A stretch of 64,000 bases of DNA from Ficedula albicollis. Its lineage: Eukaryota > Chordata > Aves > Passeriformes > Muscicapidae. The notes beneath the pieces were generated by a model, which did not search any database, was not told where the DNA came from, and saw only the letters and a list, made by a program, of their open reading frames with translations. A program made the position numbers and the translations under genes. The DNA lies in NCBI RefSeq assembly GCF_000247815.1, contig NC_021676.1, forward strand, positions 4,431,544 through 4,495,543, given 5' to 3'. This document shows positions 28,797-43,300 of this stretch, piece after piece (the stretch's first letter is position 1; every line of letters begins with the position of its first letter).

Positions 28797-28910
28797 TCAA
28801 GAATCACTTGGACAATGCTCTCAGGCACAGGGGGGATTTTGGGGATGTGCAGAGCCAGGAGCTGATCCTGGTGGGTCCCTTCCAACCTGACACATTCTGT
28901 GATTGTTTAA
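28797..28910 (+). mobile_element. CR1 LINE 3'-end fragment
   Basis: The order CAAGAATCACTTGGACAATG, CTCTCAGGCACAGGGGG, GTGGGTCCCTTCCAACCTGA and ATTCTGTGATTGT is that of the 3' end of avian CR1 copies. The element lies on the plus strand, opposite to the host gene, directly after the 83-bp repeat cluster. Confidence 0.9.
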
Positions 28911-31900
28911 TTTCATAACTGAAACAGCTGCCAGCCTGTGCAGCTCTCCAAACCGAGCCAATTTTCTTTTAAAGTAGAAGTTTAATTAGATTTATCTCCC
29001 GTTCGATGCTTGTCAGATAATTGGAATCTGTGGAAATCATAACTGGAACTAAAGCTCCCACCCAAAGATCTCCCCTTCCATGGAAAAGACACAAAGATAT
29101 CTGAAAAATATATATTTTTTTTCTGAATTCTGTTGTGATGGTGGAGAGTCCTATCCTTGGTACCAGCCATTATTCAACACAGGAAGCTCTGCAGGGATGA
29201 TTTGTGAGAGCGTGGCCTTGATTCAACCAGGAGCTGAAGTGCCTGCCTCACTTCTCTGTAAAATGCTAATCCTCCAATTGATTTCATGGGAATATTCACG
29301 ATTCAAATCAAGCCTAAGTGCTCTGCTGGAGCCTGGCCAGGCTGAGCCCACGCTGGCCAAAGCTTTGGAGATGGTCCCATCCAATTTCACAGATCGAAAT
29401 TCATGTCTCTGGAAGGACATCCCACTGAAAATTTATACCTCACTTAGAGCCTCCCCCATTTTGAAAAATCCCCTACAGGAATTAATGGTTTCCCTGATAC
29501 ACATGAGTGCCAATTTCCTCTGTAAAGATGATTTTTGGTAGCTCAAATCAGAAAGATTTTTGTGTTCACATCTTCCAGAACTGACCAGTCTCAATGTTTT
29601 TCCATTCTAGGAACTTGATGTGTTGTGACTTAACACCTGATTGTAAAGAAATGCCATTGCTTGCAATCCTGGTAGGCTGCTGGTTGAAGAAAGACAAACA
29701 CTAAAGAAAAATTCCATATTCCATCTCATAATATATTCATTGTCTTCCCCTGTCATAACCTTTGGGTAGCACTTTGAGAAATTTGTTACAAAACCCGTTA
29801 AAATTGTCCATAAATATTAGTTTACTCAGAAAAATACTGCATAACCTTTTAGTTATGGCTTTTCAGTGGACTGAGGGGGAAAAAAAAAAATCACCAGGGG
29901 ATGAAAATATGAGAACAGTGGACACATTTCAAAGTGAAGTTACTGAGCACAAAGAGATGATGAAAAAAAAATTCCTCTGGACCATGAGTGATGGTTGGGT
30001 CAGTTCTGGAGACCTGGAGCCAGCTGGGAGCCAGGAGAGGTGGAAGTGTCCTGCTGGGCACTTTTCAGCCCAGGGACAGCAATGTGAGACAGAGACATGA
30101 AAGAAATTCCTATTTCCATTTTTCCTGGACAAGTCTGTCTCAGCAAGGTCAGGCTGGTGAATGCAGAGAGTCTGAGCTGAAATCAAAGAGATTTGGCTCT
30201 ACATCTGGGAAAGACAAAAGGTCAAGACAAGTTTCTTCTCCCAGGATTGAAGGAAAAATCCTTGGAGACCTGGCTGATAACAGATGGTACCTCAACTCAA
30301 TGGATGCTCTTTTCATCAATTTTATAATTAAACACCTTCAAAAGGGGCTCAGCTGCCTCCACCTCCTGTTTTAGAGTCAGGAGAGACCATTCCATGAGCT
30401 CCACTGGCTCCAAAATGAAGTGATCACCCTTGTTTGAACAAGCAAGAGCTGGAGCTCATCAGGGAACAAGTAAAGGCATTTTCCCCTCCCTTTTTGCAGC
30501 TATAAATGCCTAATCAAACTCTAAATTTTACTAAAATCATCTTGTCTGGACTCTCTTTATGCCATTCCACTTCCATTACAAAAATATCTTTTTGAAAGGG
30601 TGCTAACCAGGCCGAAAACAACCTGTAACAAGTTTATTTTGCATGTTGGGAAAATTTCACGTCTCTTTGTCAAACAGGTTGTTACATCTTGCTACTACAA
30701 CGTTGGCAATTGTGCTGTATTTTGGATATACTGTGAACACATTTTGATTGGGTTCTGGCAGGCTCCCAGTTAAGCTGAATTACAATGAATGCCAAGAACA
30801 TATTACAATTTCTTTCAGTAAACACGAGGCACAGCTCTCAGGCAAGCAGCCATATGCCATGTTCTCACACACTCCTTTTTCAACCCCAAGAGCTGAATTT
30901 AGCTGTTGCTTACGAAAGAAAATTTTAAAAAGACAGTCAATGGATCTCCTCTTATGAGTAAAAAAAAAAAAAAGCTGAATTTGTTTTAGTGTTCAAATTC
31001 GCTGACAGAGAATCAGAGAAGGTTCTGATCTGTGTGAAAGGGCTCCTGGAGAAAGGTAATTCCATTTCCAGGGGACAGCAGGGATGTGGTGCCTCTGTGC
31101 TGCCCGGAGCAGTTTGGATTCCATGGCCATGCACATTTTCCACCACCAAATCCTGCTGGAGACATCAAGGCTGCCAGTCTGAGCAGGGGTTTCAGACTGA
31201 AGCAGAGCCCCTTTGAGAATATGGAAATTTATCTGAGGGAGAATTTCAGAGTTTTAGTTAAAAATGCACAAAGAAGAACCGGGCTGGGAAGAGGCACAGC
31301 AAGAATTCAGAGTTCAGCCCTTGGTGAGGGTCTCATTTCTTGCAATGAATATGGATGCTGTTAATCTTTTTAAACCTCACAGAAATGACAGCTCTCTACT
31401 TTGAAGCCTGTCCAACAGAGAAAACACAATGGGAGAGATAAAATTCACCTTAAAAAAAAAAAATAAAAGAGAAGGAACATTTTCCAGACTGGAGCACCTT
31501 GCACAGCTGCAATCACCCTCCTGCTGGACAGGGTGGTGGTGCTGCTCCCCAGCTCTTGCCTGCACATTCTGATGCACTTCCTTTGTTAGCAAAGCTCAGA
31601 TCTCATTATAATTCCCTGTTTCACAGGTAGGAAAACTGAACCAAAGAGATGTAAAGCAATTTTCATCAAATCACACCAAAGAGCAGCAGGAGAACTAGAA
31701 GCAGGTCCTGTGTCTGTTCACAGCTTTCATGTATGGGCTTAATTAACTGGGAAAAATTAGAAACTTCTAGAAGTGCAAGGCAGCTCCCACACTACCTGAT
31801 CCTCCACCAAAATATTAATGGGCTCTGAGACAATAAAGGGAAATTTATGACATGCACTTTGCCCTTTGCTTTTGAAAAAGAATCTTTCAATATTTGCAAT

Positions 31901-33168
31901 AAGCACTGCTCAAGCCACATTTTCCTCTAATGCATTTTAGTTTGCAAGTGTTCATAGTCAAAATAAATTCCAAGTACAGCAAATGAGACATGGAAAATTA
32001 CATCCACTTGGTCTACCACATCTTTATCACATCCTTCAAGCCAAAAAATTCAAATTACTCTGTATTATGTATTCACACATTCTGTTGCTTGCTCTTTACC
32101 TCCCCTTGTTTTCCCACACATCTCTTGTTCATTTTGCAAATGCTATCATGTCTTTTTCAGTGTAATCCTCTGCAGTCCCATTTCTCTACCTCAGTACCTC
32201 AGTTTGGAGAGGGACCCTTCTGTTCCTCCCATTTGCAACCTCAGCTCCAGCTCCTCCTTCCTAACCTGCAGTTTGTGGTGCCATTCCCACTGAGCTGGGA
32301 GGCTGCTGAGAGCACAGTGACGATGTTTGCAGCCCATCCCTCTGTGCCATCCATTCCATTCCCTCCTAAACTATTTTAATTCCACCCTAAGTATGTGCCA
32401 TTGCCATTTTTCTCTCCTCCCAAACAGCATCAAAATTCATCCCCTCCACGGGCTTTATTACCAAGTTGATGAACCAAAAATACATTTTACTCTGTATTTC
32501 TCCAAAATTTAGATGTGCACTAGCACAGGATTTTTCCCAGTCCTTGTTTTTCAATTGCTTCAGCCCAAAGTGCTCTCAGAACTCTCCTACAGCCTTTTCT
32601 CCCCCTGCAGTGGGTCCCCAGGGCTCTGTGTCTCCACAGCCTCAATCTCTGATGGGTCACTTCCAACTGCAGTGGGAAAAGAATCTGAAACACTCCAGGG
32701 AGATGTACAGGTACAATATCCCATAAATACATGAAGCATCCCAACACTGTTTCCATAACTGAAAGCCATCGTGGGCCAGACCATGAGGAATGGTAATTCC
32801 TGTCTCACTGCACAGGCAAGTGGGGATGAGCTGCTCCTGCAGCAGCTCTGAACCACCCACCTGGACGAGGAGCAGCTCAAATGTTCTCACCCAGCTCCAG
32901 TGGAAGCCCTGCCCTTTCAGGAGCACAAACAACAATGTGGCTGTAGGTGTGAAACACCACTCTGTGTTTGAGAGCATCAGACCTCAGCTGAGACTCCTCA
33001 TTCCAGGGGCAGCCTCCAGGAAAACTCAGATTTCACTCTGCTCACCCCCAGGACACCAACTGCTAAAGATGGGAGCAAGGCCCACTTGGAACTTTAAGTT
33101 ATTTTCTTTTTCTGCTGCTACACCTTGAACTTAAAGGTAGAAACTGATTAAAAGTTTCCTTTAAATTC

Positions 33169-33332
33169 ACACTTGTCTCCCAGGTCCACTTTGTGAAGCC
33201 TCACACACACACAAAAATTGCTTTCCTCTTCCAGTCTCACTCTCCAGTCCCCACACTTGTCTCCCAGGTCCACTTTGTGAAGCATCACACACACACAAAA
33301 ACTGCTTTCCTCTTCCAGTCTCACTCTCCATG
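33169..33332. repeat. 84-bp two-copy tandem duplication with CA-rich core
   Basis: ACACTTGTCTCCCAGGTCCA begins at 33169 and again at 33253. Each copy carries a short CACACACACA run followed by AAAA. The copies differ by few bases (AAGCCTCAC versus AAGCATCAC). Confidence 0.9.
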
Positions 33333-35733
33333 TCCTTTAATTACTCAGTCCTTTCTCATCTTAAGCAGCCTTTGCTTCCCTCTCTCTTGAAAAACACAAG
33401 TCTCTCTGGGAATCCACCTCCAAACTCTTTATAGCTCCTCCACCACTTCACCTTCCAAGTCTCATGACGTTATTTTCCCTTTTCCCTGCCCTTTAAAAAC
33501 TGGCTCCTTTCACATTCCACCCAAACTGCTCCTTTCATTTCCATAGCCAGAGCAGGCAGGGTGTGCTCATGAAACACATTAACAGGAAACTTAAAAGGCT
33601 GCATCAATAAAAAGGCTGAAATATTGTCTGAAGGGATCTGTGTGACTGAGAACTAGACCAGTAGGAAATGAATGAAATACAGAAATACAACAGGCCAGTG
33701 CCATCTGGGGACTATTAACAGATTACTGCTACTGTGAGGAGTCATCAGTTCAGGGCAAAAAGATAAAGCAAAAAAAGAGGAGTGGAAAAGGGAAGAAGCT
33801 GAGTACTCCAAGAGGACTCCTGACAGTGCTAAGAGGGGCTGGGAGCAAGGGAAATACAAAGCTCAAGTGAATTGGGAGATAAATTTTTCATATTTTAATT
33901 TAGTCATACTAAAATTAATTAAAAATATGTGGTGATTTCCTCCTTTTCTATTATAAATCTGTCAAAGTTTCCTTAATAATCAGTTTTATTGCTGCTAAGC
34001 AAAACCATTCTGCTCAGTTTTTGCCATGTATTAATGACTTGAGGCACATCCTACAAGCTGATTGTATTAATTATTTCATATTTTAAAAGCCTGGAATGCC
34101 AGACTGGATTGTCTTTTAACTCAGATCTACAAGAGGTGTTATCTGCCTACATTTTGTCCCTATTACAGCTCTTCCTTCCCTAAAACCACTACACCTAAAG
34201 TGGCCAAAACAGAGGGAGAGATTCATCTTCCTCTCCCACCCACTGACACAAGAATTAGCTGCAGACTCATCTTGCTTAATTAATTTTTGTAAAAGGATGC
34301 AAAATTTCAAATCAGATCTTAAAGGTCACAATCAAATCAGCAGAGCAGCCTTCTCTCAGCACCACTCAGAAAAATTAGTTCCCACTTCCAGGTGTTTTAT
34401 GCAAGGCATCCTGCTCCATCAGCATTTTCCAGCCCCTCATTTCCCAGAAAAATAAAGTAAATCACAAGATTTAGATGATCATGTTGAGGGTGCTCTGATT
34501 TTCTGCTCAGCTCACTGCAATTCTGATTTCAAGATTTATCACAGATCAGTGGTTTTACATCAAGGAAACTTCCTTGGAAGAAACCCAAGGAGGAGGAGGA
34601 ATAGTAGCAGTGATGGCAGGACCTCGAGTGTGACTGATCAACAGATCTTTCTTTATGACAGACCTATACACAAGGAAAATAATAAAGTGGAGTTGTATAT
34701 AGCAAGTGAGGTATCCCATAGGGACAGTTCTCTTTCCCTGCTACATCTGCTCCTACAAACTTTCAGAAGAATTATCCTCTGCCTTGTCAGGCTTCGAGCG
34801 CCTTAGGAGATATTTAATTCACTGCCACTGAATTTAGCAGATATGCAGCTACCAGTGTAAGTTGCCAGCATAATTTCTGGGTTAACCAGGCACTTTTTCA
34901 CATCACATTATATTAATACAGTGTAAAATTGGGTATTGTCACGTTTATCAATTTATCAGATTACCAAAGTTATCACATTTTTCTAGCACGCTTGCAGTGC
35001 TTGTTATATAACACAGAATGATTTGCTGTTACCTCAGACTTTATTTAACTTCCACAGAAGTTTTTTCAGGCCTGTGAAACTTGATTCACAGCTAGCAAGA
35101 CTACAAATATCACAAATGCACTAACAAAGGTAGATCTGAAGGCAAAATGAGTCGCACAAATGTGCAGTTTTGCCATGGAAGGATAAGCACAGCAAGGTCT
35201 CTGAGCGTAAAGAACTGGAACTGGAGGAAGTAAGCAATAATTAGAATTTGAATTAGAATGATTGTGTTTTATTGTTCACGAAAAAAAGCTTGGAGCTATG
35301 TAAAAGTTATTTAAAATTTGGTTTAATTTTTTTTTCCCCAAAAACTCATTGATCCTCAGGTTTTACACACTAGAAAACAAGCAGTGCACAAACTGCTCCC
35401 TCCAATGCACACAATGTGCACCCACGAGGTTACACATTAAAATTCCAAGCACACAAATGCTTCAAGGAGTAAAGGTTGAACATAAGTTTTAGTGTAAAGC
35501 TTAGAACTCCTCCAGCTGGAAGCAGTAAAAGATGAGAAATACAAAATTAAAATTACAGATTCCCTTTTCAAGGCAAAGAGGCTCTTTTTGCTGTTCTCAT
35601 AAATGAGGCAGGAGAAAATAAAGCCCTTATTTAGTGAATTCTACCAGCACTCAGCTGCAACTAAACTTGGTGTATAAAAATAAAGGGAATCTTACTGAGC
35701 TAAGACAAGAATTGCCTCTCACATCATACTTAG

Positions 35734-36033
35734 ATGTGAAATACCACCAGCTGATCAAGGGCCCACAACCCCCACAAAGTGCTCTGAGTTAGAAGGCAAT
35801 GAGCCCATTTATAAAAGCCTTATTGATTCTTCCCAACATATCATATTTTTTCATGTAAATCTTAAATCTTAACAGCAGTTCCTATGTGAAATACCACCAG
35901 CTGATCAAGGGCCCACAACCCCCACAAAGTGCTCTGAGTTAGAAGGCAATGAGCCCATTTATAAAAGCCTTATTGATTCTTCCCAACATATCATATTTTT
36001 TCATGTAAATCTTAACTCTTAACAGCAGTTCCT
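35734..36033. repeat. 150-bp two-copy tandem duplication
   Basis: ATGTGAAATACCACCAGCTG starts at 35734 and 35884, a period of 150 bp. By eye the copies differ at about one site (CTTAAATCTTAAC versus CTTAACTCTTAAC). Each contains CATTTATAAAAGCC, but no retroviral LTR order was recognised. Confidence 0.93.
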
Positions 36034-36260
36034 TCCAAACTGGCCCAGCAGGGAAATCAGATTTATTTCTCCACTATACCTGGGTCATGTGATAATCCCT
36101 TTTAAAGATTTATATTTCATTTGCAGTTCCAAACTGGCCCAGCAGGGAAATCAGATTTTTTTCTCCACTATACTTGGGTCATGTGATAATCCCTTTTAAA
36201 GATTTGTATTTCATTTGCACTCATGTGATAATCCCTTTTAAAGATTTATATTTCATTTGC
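36033..36260. repeat. 94-bp tandem duplication plus a third 42-bp partial copy
   Basis: TTCCAAACTGGCCCAGCAGG begins at 36033 and 36127 (period 94). Its 3' part, starting TCATGTGATAATCCC, then occurs a third time at 36221 after copies at 36085 and 36179. This block abuts the 150-bp duplication, so at least three duplication steps took place within about 530 bp. Confidence 0.93.
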
Positions 36261-38346
36261 AGTCCTCTGTCCCTCTGGTATTGGGACTGACTTGAACAAA
36301 CTATTATTGATCTGCCATCCCACATTTGAGGCTCTGTTGCATTTTGGTTTAGCATTAGAACTTTTAGAATGACTTCAGTAGAACAGCTTGTACCAAACTC
36401 TTGTTGTCCCCCAATTTATTACATCAGCTGGCTGCTGGCACTTCCATTGGAGACAATGATCCAGACACATTTCCTCTAGAAAGTATCCTCCTGATCTCCT
36501 CCAGCAAGGAGTTATTTGTTTTTCACTGTATTTTCAGCTCAGCAGACAGAAGACAAATATTGGTTTTAACAAAAGAACATGAAATTCTCAAATTAGGCAA
36601 TTATTTGTAAAACAGTCCTGATGAATATTGTGCTTAAACTCAATCAGGTTCCTTTCCCAATATTTTTCCTCTGCTGTGTACAGGCCTCAGCTCCCTAATA
36701 GATGTAGATATCCAAGTATAGAAATGAATCATTAGCTGACAAATTAAACTCCTTATCAAAATGGAACTCTATTGTTAACAGATGAAAAATGAGTGGATCA
36801 AATGGCTGCACAAAGAAAATCCAATAAGGGCTCATCTGCACCCATCAGCTCCTGCCACAGCACTTAATTCAGAGTAACTCACTCTCACCAATTATTTCAT
36901 ACCTGCATGGATTTTCCTCCCTCTAAAGTAATTCCAGGGTTCAGCTATGCAGCTTAATTTCTGAATTAGTGGTTTCCAGGGAATGTGTCAGCAGAGTAAT
37001 AGGCTGAGGAGAATGAAAGGGGGGGAAAGGGAAGCTGGGAACCTTCTTGGAAAACAGCAAGAAAAATCCTTGGGAAACAGTAAGGACATGAAATGATAGG
37101 GAATAAAGAGTCTAAAATTGATAGACAGTGTTCACACTTGGATGATGAAATTGTTCTGTAATTTTTTATTTCAATGACAGAAGAAGAGGGAGGAGACAGA
37201 AGGACCAAAGTAAGACTCGAGTGTTTTCTCACACATGGGACCCATCCCAGCTGTTGAAAGCTTTCTAAATTTTGCTGTAAATGCCAAGAGACCTGTGCAG
37301 GTCACAGCAATCCCTGGGAGGGAGCAAGTCAATCTGCAGGGAACACAGGCAGTAATGACTCTGCTAACAGGGTCCTGCTCTCCAGCAGCCTCTGGAAATT
37401 TGAGTTTTCCAGCAAGCAAGGAGAGAATCCTGCATTCGAGCAGAAATTTTGCAAACCAAAGCGTTGAGCTTTTCAGCCCTCTGAGGTTTTACAGGAAATA
37501 TTTTGTAATATGGAATGTAAATTGGAAGCTGTGAGTTGGAGGGTGAAGTGGGACACTACCATTGCAAAGAGGGTCCAGGATTTTGGGAGGAGAGTGCTCT
37601 GTGAGCCCAGCTAACACCAGAGAAGGGAAGGTGGGAAAAGCCTTAAAGCCCTGCAGGTGCTGGAAGCTGCTCTCATTGCAGGATCACGACCATCAAATCT
37701 CTGTAGAGGTTTATTTTTGTGCTCTGGGGTCCCAGCCAGGCTGCTGAGGTTTTCTGAGCCAGGTTCTGTGTGTGCAGGGCAGGCAGAGGGGTGGATGGGG
37801 ACAGCTCCAGATCACAGGGTGGCAGAACTGCAGCAGGTGCTCAGAAAGAAGGCAAAAGAAAAAAAAGAAATCCTGCTCTCCCTCTACAAGATCCTTTCTT
37901 CCTTAAAGTAAACAGGAAGGTGAAAAACACCACAACAGCAAGGGGAACTTCTGAGGGAACAGTGTGCTGCTGCTCAGAACCCAGGATAAGCATTCAAATG
38001 TTGGTTTAAATAAAAATGCTGCTCTAAAAGGGAAAAAGCACCTCTGACTTTTTACCTGGTGCTAAAGTGAATCACAGCACTCTGAGGAAAACATGGATTT
38101 GTCAGGTGGAGTCATTGCTTTCCTGCTACCTTGTGATGACTTTAAATGGCTCATCTGAAATATTATCAGTCATTCTGTAATTCCCAGCCTTCAAACTGGA
38201 GCTGCAGGAATGCTGCAGCACCACAGCTTCTTCCTGACTCAGACCTGAACTTCAGTGGAACCTTTCCTCCTCCTGGCAAAACCAAATTAGGAAAGTGCAA
38301 ATTCATGCTGTTACCATTTCATTCTTTGAAAGTAAATATATATAAA

Positions 38347-39881
<1,535 letters not shown>

Positions 39882-40286
39882 ATACACAAAAAGAAATTCT
39901 GATAACATACTCACAAACATCACTTTGTTGAACCACAACTGATCTATAAAAGGAATTAACTGAAAAAATTGAAAAGTAATCACCACACAGTGGAAAGTAA
40001 AATATACAGGCACCAGTGGGATATTATATGCTCTGATAGCATCTGGGGGAGCCCTATAGCCACCACATCATTATTCAAAGAATTATTAATGTGAGTGAAA
40101 TCTTCATAGGAAGATTTTCCCTATCTGCCTGTAAAATCCGTGGCATCCTGTGAGAAAAGCACCAAAGTCTCCCATGCTCAGCTTTCCATCACAATCTCCT
40201 ATTGAGAGCTCCTGCAAGTCAGCCATCCAGAGTCTGAAAAGGCTTTGCTTGGCTTTCTCAGATGGAAAGAAAGGGAATAGCAAAAA

Positions 40287-40289
<3 letters not shown>

Positions 40290-40326
<37 letters not shown>
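40290..40326. repeat. Poly-A run of 37
   Basis: A 37-base A run follows a series of short A-rich words (GCAAAAAAGC). No retroposon body was recognised upstream. It is an ordinary microsatellite-like run. Confidence 0.85.
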
Positions 40327-40330
<4 letters not shown>

Positions 40331-43300
40331 TTTTTTCACGCCTGGTTCACTTCAACCCTGAATTTACTCATTTTCATGGAAGGCAAAATACATGAGTCAA
40401 AAGGCTCAGTAGGAGAGGGAATGAACACCTTCATGCTCAGATCTTTAAAAGGCATGTCCTTCACTTTTACAAATATTTCAAACCAATTTCTGCCATCTGT
40501 AACATTATAAAGCACTTACAGCTCCACAGAGTTTTCAATTCAGTGAATTTATTTTCATATTTTCCCAAAAGGTCTCTTCCCAAATGCAGGTCCTGGAGTC
40601 ACTGCCTCCAAAAAAACCTCTCAGCTGAAAACACAGCAGAGTGTGAAGGCCACCACTTCTTTGTGTATATTATTTTCATAATGTTATTTTAAGCAAAGTA
40701 TTTCTTAAAATTACATTTCGCAGCTTAAAAATTTACCAGCCAGTAATTGCTTTTAGCAACAGACAGAGAAGCCATTAGGATGATTTCAGTGCTGTAATCA
40801 ACACACACTCTCAGCCACACAATTCTGTCTGACTCATTCCCTGCACAGACTCTAATTAACTTCCAAAGGAAAGCCAGGGGATTCCTGGTGGAGTAATAAT
40901 GCTGTGGAGACATTATGCAAAACTTCACCTCTAGGAAACGATCTGGGCTCGCCCTGACTGCATCCCAAAAACCTCACAGAAAGCTCTGATTGCATTCCCT
41001 TCCCCACAAATTCAGTTATTCACCAGAGCAAGGGGAGAATTTGTGGGGTTTTTGCTTTTAAAATGAAAGCACGTCTGAAAAAAAAAAAATCACTGCGGAG
41101 GAAAAAAACAGATAAAGATGGATCCTGTAAGTTTGGAAGCCATAAAATGTTTTTTATGGAATTCAGTTGTCAAACTAGGAGCTCAGTGACTTCACACTGA
41201 GATTCTGAGACTCAGCACTGTCCAGCAGAGCCCTCCACGGACAGAGGGGGAAAGAGCCAGAAAATCTGAAATAGCCACAAAAACCACACCATGGAAAGAG
41301 CATGGCTGAAAAACACAGCTGAAAAATCCCCCAGCTTCGATCCCTGGAGAAGTTTTGGGGTTTTTTCTCAGTGTATTTTAAATTTATAAAGAAAAATATG
41401 CTGACTGGACACTGAAGTTGATCTTTAAAAGAAATTAATGGAGGAGGAGGGGAATGGAAAAAATAATAACAGAGCAAGATTTAGAAATTCTCATAGTGCT
41501 GAAGTGTGTGTGTGGAGTTCAGATTCTCTTGGAATTACTAATAATGCTCTCTGCATTGCTTCCCAATATAGTCTGGATTTCTTCTAAGTTCCTTGGAACA
41601 TTCTTGTTCTCCCACTTTTAAACTAGAGCAAAATGATGGTCAACAGTCTCAAGAATCCAGAACAGCAAACCAGAGTTTTTGGGGGTGAAGGAGTTGGCTT
41701 TGGGGTTTGTTTACTTTCTTGTTTCTGGGTTTTTTGTGTTTTATGTTTTTTGGTTTTTTTAATGGGATCACCATAAATCCAGCATTTGCTTAGAGTTATT
41801 CAGTTTTAGGCCCTTTTCTTATCACGTTAGAGCTGGAGCTTGATTTTTAAAGACAGACTGTGACTTGGATTTTCATTTGCTGACACAGTAGAAAATTTTA
41901 CAGAATTCAGAGCTCTTAAGAGCATGTTGCCTTTGCTGTAATTAGGGCTGCAGGAATCCTGCAGAAATCAGGCTGACAAGCAGAACCAGGCAAGGCAAGT
42001 CACATCTCTGGCAAAAACAGATTTGTGCAACTTTTCCCCCTTCATCAGCAAAACCATTCAAAGAGGTCTCTGCCCTCCTTGCAGGATTCCTGACCCATCT
42101 GGAACTGGGATATAAACAGGATTAATGATGTGATGCTGCTTAAAATTGACCCTGCAGAAAGAGGAGGAGGGCATTTTCAGTTTTCACAGCCAACCCTGCA
42201 CAGGGCTGTTACCACCACAGTCAGGGAGATGGGGACCTATTGAATTGGATTAAGCTGAATTTAATTAATCTCCCTTCAGTTAGATTTATCTAAGTGTGTA
42301 TTAAACTCTACGTGTTCATCGAGTGGGAAAATGATAATCTTGCCTCTTCAGCAGAGATTTTTGTGTGTATGTTGAAAATCTCTGTGTTACAGTAAGTACT
42401 AACTATGACAAAAATGGAATATTGCTGCACTCTGGTCCAACAGCTAAACTCGGAGTTTGAATTATGAAACTAATTATTCAATTAAATTAAATAATACCTA
42501 TTAAGTTTACTACAGTGTGAAAGCAACTAACTCTTTGTATGTGAGAAAGCCATTTACTACCTAGCTCCTTAATTAAAGCATCAATAACCATCATCTCCTC
42601 CTGAAATCTCCTCACCTGTAGAAGTCACCCCTATGTCATAAGCATATAAAAACAAGCAATGCTGCCTTTATTCAGGCTGTAATAAACTAAAATTAAAACC
42701 AACCCAAGTCCAAACTTCATAGGGAGAGATTACTTGCAATAAATCCATATTGTTTAAAAAAAGATAAAAAGTTGGAGAGGGTGCTCATTTATTACCTTTT
42801 AATGAATTCTTTGACCACTCCCAGTTATAATTTTAATCTCAAAGTCTCATTACTGCAGCTTCTTTGTACTCTAATTTCAAATGCATGGACTTGGTGCTAA
42901 AGGGGTCGATTTTTCACATTTGCCAACAAGATAAAAATGAAGCAATGAATAGGAAACCCCCAAAGCCCAAACTACACATCTGCAGGCAGTTTTGTTAGGG
43001 ACTGAATACAGTGCCTAACATCTTTATTTGCTGTATTTAGCCCCACTGAGGACAGAAGGCAAATTTCCCCAGTAGAACAAGCTCAGAAGTAGGTGAGACT
43101 TTCAGAGTTTTCTTAGGATAATCATAGACTTAGTTTGATGAATTAAAGCAGAACCAGTAAGCCCAGCTGCAGTGACAGTCAGATGCCTCAGGACTCAGCC
43201 AAAGGGTCATTTTGATGTTCAGCACAGGCTGTGGAGATGTTGGTATTGGGATCCAGACCTTCCAAAGGGGTTTTCCCAAATAATGAAGTGAGGAAGGAGC

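Noticed and set aside
32630..32690. CTGATGGGTCACTTCCAACTG resembling a CR1 3' end
   Set aside because: Only one short word matches and the expected ATTCTATGATT end is missing.
35734..36260. Direct repeats considered as a CRISPR array
   Set aside because: There are only two or three long copies directly adjacent, without regular short repeats and spacers, and the DNA is vertebrate.
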